Below, piece by piece: positions 1 through 5,331 of a DNA stretch of 5,331 nucleotides. Made by a program: the position numbers and the translations under genes. Source of the DNA: Bacteroidales bacterium (GTDB lineage Bacteria > Bacteroidota > Bacteroidia > Bacteroidales > UBA10428); contig JAFGVG010000412.1 in the NCBI GenBank assembly GCA_016938095.1, forward strand, positions 1 to 5,331. The letters are read 5' to 3'. Each line of letters opens with the position of its first letter. Positions within the stretch are counted from its first letter, which is position 1. The notes beneath the pieces were generated by a model. It did not search any database and was not told the origin of the DNA. It saw only the letters and a list, made by a program, of their open reading frames with translations.

Positions 1-1
1 A

Positions 2-43
2 CTGCTTGCTATTCTCTTTGCTTCCGGTAACAATTTGCCGGCA
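2..43 (+). other. C-terminal part of Sec signal peptide
   Basis: The first visible residues, LLAILFASGNNLPAQQ, look like the end of a hydrophobic h-region followed by a polar c-region. A signal peptidase I site is plausible after the Ala of LPA (residue 14), leaving a mature N-terminus starting QQVSVN. Ala followed by Gln is a common cleavage context in Bacteroidota exported proteins. The positively charged n-region and the start Met must lie just upstream of base 1. Sec export to the periplasm is the expected first step for a protein that also carries a T9SS sorting domain, so the two ends of the gene agree. Confidence 0.75.
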
Positions 44-3000
44 CAGCAGGTATCCGTTAACATCAATACCCTTGCCGCCAGAAAACCTGTTTCACCTTAC
101 CTCTATGGAAAGAATAACAGTCTGGCCGACAAGTCATTTAACGTTGACGACCCGCTCACTGCGGCCGAATGGCAACATTTACGCGATATGGGCATTCAGA
201 TGTTCAGGGAAAATGGCGGAAATAACGCCTCAAAATATAATTGGCGAAAAAAACTTTCCAGTCACCCCGACTGGTACAATAACGTATATTTCCACGACTG
301 GGATTATGCTGCCCAAACCCTGCAGGCAAACATCCCTTCGGCCCAAGGCATGTGGGCATTTCAGCTTACCGGGAAAGCAGCTTCAACCGATGATCATAAT
401 TTTAACGACTGGGACTATAACCGATCACAATGGTGGTCAGGTTGCCGTCAGAACCTCTGCGGCGGAGGCACTCTGAATCCTGCAGGTGATGAAAATGCCC
501 TTACAGAAGGAAATCCCGAACTATATCTCGAAAACTGGAATGCTGATTCCACCACAGGCATTCTCAATCATTGGTTTGGCACTGGGGGAATTAATCTCGA
601 CCCCGCTAAAATCCAATACTGGAGCATGGACAATGAGCCCGAAATATGGGATGGCACCCACGACGATATCTGGCCTGAACTCCCCACTGCCGAAGCATTT
701 ATGCAACAGTATTTTGAGGTAGCCAAAAAAGCACGCGCCAGATATCCCGGCATAAAACTCATGGGACCCGTGCCTGCCAACGAATGGCAATGGTATAACT
801 GGAATGGCAACAAAATCAGCTATAACGGTAAAGAATATGTATGGCTCGAATATTTTATTTTGCGTGTAGCCGAAGAACAACAAGCCACAGGCATACGCCT
901 GCTCGATGTCATCGACATTCATTTTTATCCGGGAGACACGGTTTCATCGAATATCGTGCAATTACACAGGGTGTTTTTTGACACCACTTTTGATTATCCC
1001 GAAGCGAACGGTGTAAAACGTTCGGGTTCCGGAAGCTGGGATGGTACCATTACCCGTGAATATATTTTTAAACGTTGTAACGACTGGCTGGAAAAATACA
1101 TGGGAACCGGTCATGGTGTAACCCTCTCCTTATCGGAAACATCCATAGCCAAAAGAAATAACCCCAATGTCACAGCTGTATGGTATGCCTCAACCCTGGG
1201 CGAATTTGTCAAAAACGGGGTTGAAATTTTCACCCCCTGGGACTGGCTCACCGGCATGTCCGAAGTGGTTCACCTTTTCTCGCATTACGGACACAACTAC
1301 TTTGTGCCGGCAACATCATCGGATGAATATAATGTTTCGGCCTACCCGACCATGAATACTGCCGGAGATTCCATGACCATTTTCCTTATAAACCGGCACC
1401 TCACCGAAAATCGTAACGTGGAACTAAGCCTGAACGATTTTGACATTATGAGCGGAAGTTGCAAGGTTTATGCACTATCGGGACTTCCCGGCACGGAAAC
1501 CTTCATCTCCCACTCCACCAATGCATTGCAGCTCTCAACACCCGAAACGCTGGATAACAATCTGACAGCAACACTGGCCCCCCTTTCGGTATCGGCTGTT
1601 ACCCTGAAAAGGGCCAAAGCAGTATATAATCAATTCGGCGAAATGCTGGCATCGGCCGAAGCAGAAAACGGCACCCTTACCGGCGTTAATACATCAACAA
1701 CTGTCGCAGGATACTCGGGTACCGGCTATGTTGGTGGTTTTGACGCTTCCGGTGACAAGGTTACGCTGAGTATAAACGTACCTGCAAAAGATGTTTACCG
1801 GCTCGTAATCCGTTACACCAGTGCAGCCGCCGACACCTTTAATCTGTTGATCAACAACTATTACCAGGCTACTTTTGTCCTGAAAGCAGCCTCTGGTTTT
1901 ACCCTGGCAGATGCAGGCGGTATGTTGCTCAATGCGGGAGCCAATACCTTTATTTTAAGTAACCATTCCGGAAATGCAGGTATCGACCGGGTGGAAATTT
2001 ACCGGATGGAAAAGAATGTTTTTAAGGTTGACACGGCATTAATTGACACATTAGCTACCACCGAAACCAAAGCATTGTATGCATTTCTACAACACCAGTT
2101 CGGAAACCGGATAATTTCGGGTCAAACAAATGACTACTTCAGTCAACTGAAAACCATTGCCGGAAAAACACCTTTGCTGCGGGCTCACGATTTCCAGCAT
2201 TATACCCAGGGTTACCCTTATTTCTGGAAAGATGGCGGCCATACTTTCGGGTACGATGTGAATGACCATTCCGTGGATGATCTGATCAGCTGGTACAACA
2301 GCACCGGTGGGAAAGGCATTGTTGCCATGCACTGGCACTGGCACGATCCGAGTGGCGATCTGAACAGCGAAGCCGGAACCAACACCTTTTATACAGAATA
2401 CACAACCTTCGACATCACCAAAGCGGTAACACCCGGCACACCCGAGTATGATTTTGTCATACGCGATATCGACAGCATTGCCTCGCAGTTGAAGAAATTC
2501 CAGCAGGCAGGTATTCCTGTGTTATGGAGGCCACTGCACGAAGCCGGCGGTGGATGGTTCTGGTGGGGCGCCAAAGGTGCCGAACCCTGCCTGGCCTTGT
2601 GGGATATCCTTATCGAACGTCTGAAAAACCACCACCAGTTGCATAATCTCATCTGGGTATGGTCTACACCTGAGCCGGATTGGTATCCCGGCAATGATAA
2701 GGTCGACATGATTGGTTACGATTCCTACCCGGGCAATTACAATTACACCAACCAGAAAGAGATGTTTGACAACCTGTATACCATTACCCGTGGAGAGAAG
2801 CTGATAGCCATGACGGAAAACGGGCCCATACCCGATATTGACGCCTGTTTAAACGGAGATGCCCCCTGGCTGCTCTTCATGTCGTGGAATGATCTTGTAG
2901 CCAGCCAGAACAGTGCAGCGCATATTGTTGAGGTATATAACCACCCCGACGTGCTGACCCTGGAATCAAACAATGCGCTGACCGGTTTCGAATGGCGCAG

Positions 3001-5331
3001 CAAGCTATATCCCGAAAACTGGTACCCTGGTTACAGCGATAATACAGGCCGATTTTTACACGATTTTTCTTATGCAGGCTACCAAGGCGGCATGGCTGAG
3101 ATTCCTTACATTACAGGACCGGTTTTTGATGTTACACAGCCCCCCTATAATGCCGACAACACAGGGACAAGCGATGTCACTGCTGTTATTCAGCAAGCCA
3201 TCAACGATGTCGGCAACTCTGGAGGCGGGGTGGTATATCTGCCTGCCGGCACGTACAGGGTTTCAGCAGCTGAGTCCCAGGATTTCGCATTAAACATAGC
3301 AAATGATAGCACCATCATCCGTGGCGCAGGCATGGAAGCTACATTTCTTCTCAATGCCTCAACCAATATGCGCTACAAAGACATCATAAGGGTATCAGAC
3401 GAGTATGCAGGCTGGTTTCATCCGGTTAACACTCCGGTTGAGATATCCTTCGACCTTCTGTATCCCACCCGTATAGTTCCGGTAACTTCGGCGCAATCAT
3501 TCCGGCAGGGCGACCTCATTGTTGTAACCTCCACGCCTACCGATGCGTTTATAGCAGAACATAAAATGACCGGACATTGGACGGCTGAATCCATTAAAGG
3601 AGTAGCCTTCCTTCGCAGAATTGACAGCATTGACCTTGAAAACAACCTGATCATTCTGGATGCCCCTACCCGGTACCCGCTTAAAACCAGGGATCAGGCA
3701 AGGATTTATAAGGTTACTAAACACATTAGCGAATGCGGTATTGAACACCTGTCCGTTGGTAATTTCGAAAACCCAAACGCCGGATGGGATGAGGAATCTT
3801 ATACCATTGCCGGTACCGGTGCTTATGAAACACACCAGTCACATGCCATTCAGTTCAAATACGCCGAAAATTGCTGGGTTCATCATATAGGCACTTTTAA
3901 ACCGGTTGCCAACAGCGGTGATTTTCATCTCCTTTCAAACGGCATAAAACTTAACCAGTGCCGCTTTGTCACCATTGATTCATGTAAATTAGAGAAACCC
4001 CAATACGAAGGTGGTGGCGGTAACGGATACCTGTATACACTCGAATCGAACGACTGTCTGATCAGCAACAGCAGCGCCAATGACGGCCGGCATAATTACG
4101 ATTTCAAGTATCCATACAGCAACGGTAATGTTGTCTTGCGCTGCCGCGGTGAGCACTCAAGATACGCCAGTGATTTTCACATGTACCTGAGTATGTCCAA
4201 TCTTTTTGATGCCTGCACCTTTAACAGTGACTATCTCGAGTCAGTATTCCGTCCCTATGGCTCAGAAACCAGTTTGCACGGATACACTTCGTCACAATCG
4301 GTTTTTTACAATACCACCGGTGAAGCATACCACCCATCGCGAAATATACTTATCGACTCACGTCAGTTCGGATGGGGTTATATTATCGGCACATCGGGTG
4401 CGGCTTCCGGGGTAAATGTTGACCCTGCCGAAGGAACCACAAACGGCATTCTCTATAATACAACACCTGTCGATTTTGTCGAAGGAACAGGCAAAGGACA
4501 GTATCTGGTGCCGTCGTCGCTTTACCTCGACCAGCTTATCCGGAGAAGAAACAATCCTGCATCGCAAAACCGTAAATTCCGTGTTGAATTTATCATTAAG
4601 GATGTCGCCGGTAATATGCCTTTGCCGGACTGTCATGTTCAGCTTTATAATAACACCCTGGTAACTGATGCCGGTGGAAGTGTTGTTTTCGAAGATGTTT
4701 ATGAATTTTTCACAGTCAATGTGACCGGTGACTTTTGTAACCCTTTATTAAACAAGCCATTTCTTATTCACAGTGATACCACGCTAACCCTTTATCTCGA
4801 AAAAGAAACCTACCAGGTTACTGTAAAACTTGTCAGGGCCGGTACAACAGAACCCATTGCCTATACTTCGGTAGCGCTGGGCGAATACACACAGGTGACT
4901 AATACAACCGGTGAGGTATATTTTACGGTTGTCGGAGGAACAAATACCTATAATGTAACCAAATCGTCCTATCAGTCAGCAACCGGATTGTTCACTGTGA
5001 GTTCAGATACGTCATTTACCATCGGACTGCTGCAGGTTGCCGCGAGCCTTCGGATAAGACTCAGAGAAGGCACTACTCCTGTAAACAATGCCAGTATTAC
5101 CATCAATACCAATACGCTGATATCCAATTCTTTGGGAGATGCGCTTTTTAGCCAGCTTCCTGTTCCGGCCTCTTACACTTTTGAAGTGGACAAACAAGGA
5201 TATGAGCTGAAAGGCGGTAATATTTATCTTACACGCGACAGCATTGTTTTGATTGAAATGGTGCCTGAACAAACCGGACTTGATCCTCAAAAAACCGGCG
5301 AAATGGTCATTTGCTGGCCAAATCCGGCTGA
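2..5331 (+). CDS. Giant secreted multi-domain glycoside hydrolase (GH44-CBM35-GH26-beta-helix-T9SS), partial at both ends
   Basis: Frame 2 is open across the whole window (1776 complete codons, no stop), and domain homology runs continuously through it, so this is one polypeptide. In order it holds a signal-peptide tail, a GH44 module, a CBM35-type module, a GH26 mannanase module, a large parallel beta-helix module, three beta-sandwich repeats and the start of a T9SS sorting domain. The start codon is upstream of base 1. The stop is downstream, and because T9SS type A domains are usually about 70-90 residues, the full protein is probably near 1,850-1,870 residues. The predicted role is extracellular breakdown of plant cell-wall beta-glucans and mannans. 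Connectors are short, without the long Pro/Ser/Thr-rich linkers common in Firmicutes cellulases. No flanking genes are visible, so operon context is unknown. The reading frame and the GH26 assignment are very secure. The GH44 and CBM35 assignments are secure at family level, and the beta-helix function is unknown. Confidence 0.97.
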   Translation, partial: MLAILFASGNNLPAQQVSVNINTLAARKPVSPYLYGKNNSLADKSFNVDDPLTAAEWQHLRDMGIQMFRENGGNNASKYNWRKKLSSHPDWYNNVYFHDWDYAAQTLQANIPSAQGMWAFQLTGKAASTDDHNFNDWDYNRSQWWSGCRQNLCGGGTLNPAGDENALTEGNPELYLENWNADSTTGILNHWFGTGGINLDPAKIQYWSMDNEPEIWDGTHDDIWPELPTAEAFMQQYFEVAKKARARYPGIKLMGPVPANEWQWYNWNGNKISYNGKEYVWLEYFILRVAEEQQATGIRLLDVIDIHFYPGDTVSSNIVQLHRVFFDTTFDYPEANGVKRSGSGSWDGTITREYIFKRCNDWLEKYMGTGHGVTLSLSETSIAKRNNPNVTAVWYASTLGEFVKNGVEIFTPWDWLTGMSEVVHLFSHYGHNYFVPATSSDEYNVSAYPTMNTAGDSMTIFLINRHLTENRNVELSLNDFDIMSGSCKVYALSGLPGTETFISHSTNALQLSTPETLDNNLTATLAPLSVSAVTLKRAKAVYNQFGEMLASAEAENGTLTGVNTSTTVAGYSGTGYVGGFDASGDKVTLSINVPAKDVYRLVIRYTSAAADTFNLLINNYYQATFVLKAASGFTLADAGGMLLNAGANTFILSNHSGNAGIDRVEIYRMEKNVFKVDTALIDTLATTETKALYAFLQHQFGNRIISGQTNDYFSQLKTIAGKTPLLRAHDFQHYTQGYPYFWKDGGHTFGYDVNDHSVDDLISWYNSTGGKGIVAMHWHWHDPSGDLNSEAGTNTFYTEYTTFDITKAVTPGTPEYDFVIRDIDSIASQLKKFQQAGIPVLWRPLHEAGGGWFWWGAKGAEPCLALWDILIERLKNHHQLHNLIWVWSTPEPDWYPGNDKVDMIGYDSYPGNYNYTNQKEMFDNLYTITRGEKLIAMTENGPIPDIDACLNGDAPWLLFMSWNDLVASQNSAAHIVEVYNHPDVLTLESNNALTGFEWRSKLYPENWYPGYSDNTGRFLHDFSYAGYQGGMAEIPYITGPVFDVTQPPYNADNTGTSDVTAVIQQAINDVGNSGGGVVYLPAGTYRVSAAESQDFALNIANDSTIIRGAGMEATFLLNASTNMRYKDIIRVSDEYAGWFHPVNTPVEISFDLLYPTRIVPVTSAQSFRQGDLIVVTSTPTDAFIAEHKMTGHWTAESIKGVAFLRRIDSIDLENNLIILDAPTRYPLKTRDQARIYKVTKHISECGIEHLSVGNFENPNAGWDEESYTIAGTGAYETHQSHAIQFKYAENCWVHHIGTFKPVANSGDFHLLSNGIKLNQCRFVTIDSCKLEKPQYEGGGGNGYLYTLESNDCLISNSSANDGRHNYDFKYPYSNGNVVLRCRGEHSRYASDFHMYLSMSNLFDACTFNSDYLESVFRPYGSETSLHGYTSSQSVFYNTTGEAYHPSRNILIDSRQFGWGYIIGTSGAASGVNVDPAEGTTNGILYNTTPVDFVEGTGKGQYLVPSSLYLDQLIRRRNNPASQNRKFRVEFIIKDVAGNMPLPDCHVQLYNNTLVTDAGGSVVFEDVYEFFTVNVTGDFCNPLLNKPFLIHSDTTLTLYLEKETYQVTVKLVRAGTTEPIAYTSVALGEYTQVTNTTGEVYFTVVGGTNTYNVTKSSYQSATGLFTVSSDTSFTIGLLQVAASLRIRLREGTTPVNNASITINTNTLISNSLGDALFSQLPVPASYTFEVDKQGYELKGGNIYLTRDSIVLIEMVPEQTGLDPQKTGEMVICWPNPA
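50..1615 (+). other. GH44 catalytic module (endo-beta-1,4-glucanase / xyloglucanase type)
   Basis: Residues 17-538, close to the usual GH44 length of about 510-530. GH44 enzymes are retaining endoglucanases acting on soluble cellulose derivatives, xyloglucan and mixed beta-1,4-glycans. Family features in order: an N-terminal strand leading to YLYGKNN (about 33-39); the barrel motif MFRENGGN (67-74), followed by YNW; WSMDNEPEIW (207-216), where Glu212 fits the acid/base; LLDVIDIHFYP (300-310); and LSLSETS (375-381), where Glu379 fits the nucleophile. The two glutamates are 167 residues apart, much like the 173 of the Clostridium thermocellum GH44 structure (Glu186/Glu359, from memory). Residues about 445-537 form the C-terminal beta-domain typical of GH44, ending VSAVTLKR. 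Cys148 and Cys153 lie in a Gly-rich loop before the acid/base and could form a small disulfide. The alternatives GH5 and GH30 fit the motif set less well. Substrate preference (cellulose, xyloglucan or glucomannan) cannot be read from sequence. Confidence 0.88.
1646..2005 (+). other. CBM35-type carbohydrate-binding module
   Basis: Residues 549-668, a beta-sandwich of about 120 residues with the CBM35/CBM6-clan pattern. It has an N-terminal AEAENG (552-557) with the acidic pair typical of the structural calcium site, then GYSGTGYVGGFD (570-581), alternating strands around YRLVIRYTS, a Gly-rich LNAGANTF segment, and a C-terminal GIDRVEIYR strand (Asp662 and Glu665). The family binds decorated mannans, xylans or uronic-acid sugars, often with calcium. 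Placed directly before a GH26 domain, it most likely targets galactomannan or glucomannan. The same CBM35-then-GH26 order is known from fungal mannanases such as Podospora anserina Man26A. CBM6 is the main alternative. The GYSGTGYVG signature and the GH26 partner favour CBM35. Confidence 0.85.
2057..2968 (+). other. GH26 catalytic module, endo-beta-1,4-mannanase
   Basis: Residues 686-989, a (beta/alpha)8 barrel of about 300 residues, which is the normal GH26 size. Signatures in order: RIISGQTNDY near the first strand; MHWHWHDP (776-783), with the conserved His-containing strand of the family; WRPLHEAGGGWFWWG (842-856), with Glu847 as acid/base and the aromatic WFWW subsite; LIWVWSTPEPDWYPGN; VDMIGYDSYPG; and IAMTENGPIPD (935-945), with Glu939 as nucleophile. 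The two catalytic glutamates are present and correctly placed, so the module should be active. GH26 enzymes are retaining endo-mannanases (EC 3.2.1.78) that cleave beta-1,4-mannosidic bonds in mannan, galactomannan and glucomannan. A minority of the family are beta-1,3-xylanases or lichenases. The HEAGGGWFWWG form and the upstream CBM35 resemble the mannanase clade that includes fungal Man26 enzymes (inference from memory of that clade). Confidence 0.95.
2990..4549 (+). other. Right-handed parallel beta-helix module (pectate-lyase-3-like superfamily), activity unassigned
   Basis: Residues about 997-1516. It opens with a distinctive N-cap, SKLYPENWYPGY then GRFLHDFSYAGY (1016-1027). A Pectate_lyase_3-type entry follows: YNADNTGTSD (1049-1058), an Ala/Ile-rich helix, then GGGVVYLPAGTYRV (1074-1087) and IIRGAGM. 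About ten short strand-turn repeats follow, rich in Asn, Asp and Cys at turns, for example AENCWVHHIG, LNQCRFVTIDSC and SNDCLISNSSAN. The fold is clear; the reaction is not. GH28 hallmarks (NTD, DD, GHG and RIK motifs) and PL1-type motifs are absent. Polar residues that could form an active site cluster late in the helix: Arg1363-His1364, His1385, Arg1387, Asp1391, His1393, Arg1417 and His1426. The module follows the mannanase with only about eight residues between them. It could be a lyase, a hydrolase, an epimerase or a non-catalytic binding helix. Confidence 0.82.
4577..5263 (+). repeat. Three tandem beta-sandwich repeats of about 75 residues (carboxypeptidase-regulatory/Cna-B-like)
   Basis: Residues about 1526-1754 hold three diverged copies: roughly 1526-1600, 1604-1677 and 1678-1754. 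Each begins with a strand such as FRVEFIIKD, YQVTVKLVR or SLRIRLREG, followed by a V-or-I-rich strand pair, then the shared element [TS][DN]xxGxxxF: TDAGGSVVF (1555-1563), TNTTGEVYF (1633-1641) and SNSLGDALF (1708-1716). Spacing between copies is 78 and 75 residues. Each then ends in a Y/F-T-V-strand and a DTxFT/DSIVLI-type final strand. This is the pattern of carboxypeptidase regulatory-like or prealbumin-fold domains that are common as spacers next to T9SS tails in Bacteroidota surface proteins. They probably hold the enzymes away from the cell surface. A carbohydrate-binding role cannot be excluded. The repeats are similar at protein level only, not as DNA repeats. Confidence 0.75.
5303..5331 (+). 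other. Start of T9SS type A C-terminal sorting domain, truncated by window edge
   Basis: The last visible residues, MVICWPNPA, preceded by a short TGLDPQKTGE connector, match the opening of the type A Por/T9SS sorting domain, whose usual start is a hydrophobic strand followed by YPNPA. Here Trp replaces the more usual Tyr. Such domains send Sec-exported proteins through the type IX system and are cleaved on surface attachment or release. The rest of the domain (expected 70 residues or so, ending near a Lys/Arg-rich C-terminus) lies beyond base 5331. Placement at the end of a large enzyme with a signal peptide is as expected, and it identifies the host phylum as Bacteroidota. Confidence 0.85.

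Noticed and set aside
6..476. 156-codon open frame in + frame 3 at the window start
   Set aside because: It overlaps the GH44 frame completely. Its translation is Pro/Thr/Ser/Ile-rich low-quality protein without domain matches, while frame 2 gives coherent GH44 motifs.
521..922. Open frame of 133 codons on the minus strand, and similar antisense frames at 2389-2709, 3497-3835 and 5012-5290
   Set aside because: They lie opposite strongly conserved GH44, GH26 and beta-helix coding sequence, show no recognisable domains, and have the composition expected from reading a real gene backwards.
1646..2005. Splitting the gene into two proteins between the GH44 and CBM35-GH26 halves
   Set aside because: There is no stop, no ribosome-binding site with a start codon, and no second signal peptide between them. 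The Met codon at 1643 is in frame but has no purine-rich site close upstream and no export signal after it.
2990..4549. Calling the beta-helix a GH28 polygalacturonase or a pectate lyase by name
   Set aside because: The fold entry motif is shared by many families, but the GH28 catalytic motifs and the classic pectate lyase calcium and arginine motifs could not be found. Only the superfamily is supported.
1..5331. Search for RNA genes, CRISPR arrays, insertion sequences, terminators and promoters
   Set aside because: The whole window is coding in one frame. I saw no direct repeats with spacers, no terminal inverted repeats, no tRNA-like sequence and no hairpin followed by a T run that would support any of these.

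Overview
The window is the inside of one very large gene. Reading frame 2 of the + strand is open from base 2 to the last base, with no stop and no frameshift. It encodes 1776 visible residues of a secreted, multi-enzyme polysaccharide-degrading protein. Both ends are cut off: the start codon lies a little upstream, because the visible residues begin inside a signal peptide, and the C-terminus lies downstream. Residue numbers below are window residues, where residue 1 is the codon at bases 2-4.

Layout, N to C: end of a Sec signal peptide (residues 1-14); GH44 endo-beta-glucanase/xyloglucanase-type module (about 17-538); short connector; CBM35-type carbohydrate-binding module (about 549-668); GH26 endo-beta-1,4-mannanase module (about 686-989); a roughly 520-residue right-handed parallel beta-helix module of the pectate-lyase-3-like superfamily with no activity I can assign (about 997-1516); three tandem beta-sandwich repeats of about 75 residues (about 1526-1754); and the first residues of a type IX secretion system (T9SS) type A C-terminal sorting domain, recognised by the WPNPA motif at the window edge.

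The sorting domain points to the phylum Bacteroidota. The load of plant cell-wall modules suggests a free-living or gut/sediment polysaccharide degrader. Genus cannot be told from the sequence.

Working model (inference): the protein is exported by Sec and then T9SS and is either anchored on the cell surface or released. GH44 cuts beta-1,4-glucan-type backbones (cellulose, xyloglucan, glucomannan), and GH26 with its CBM35 cuts mannan, galactomannan or glucomannan. The beta-helix module may attack a third linkage or a co-occurring polymer. GH44-GH26 tandems have a precedent in Paenibacillus (Cel44C-Man26A). I know of no precedent for adding the beta-helix module and a T9SS tail. The beta-helix module is the best candidate here for something undescribed. 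There is no intergenic DNA, RNA gene, mobile element, CRISPR array, promoter or terminator in the window.
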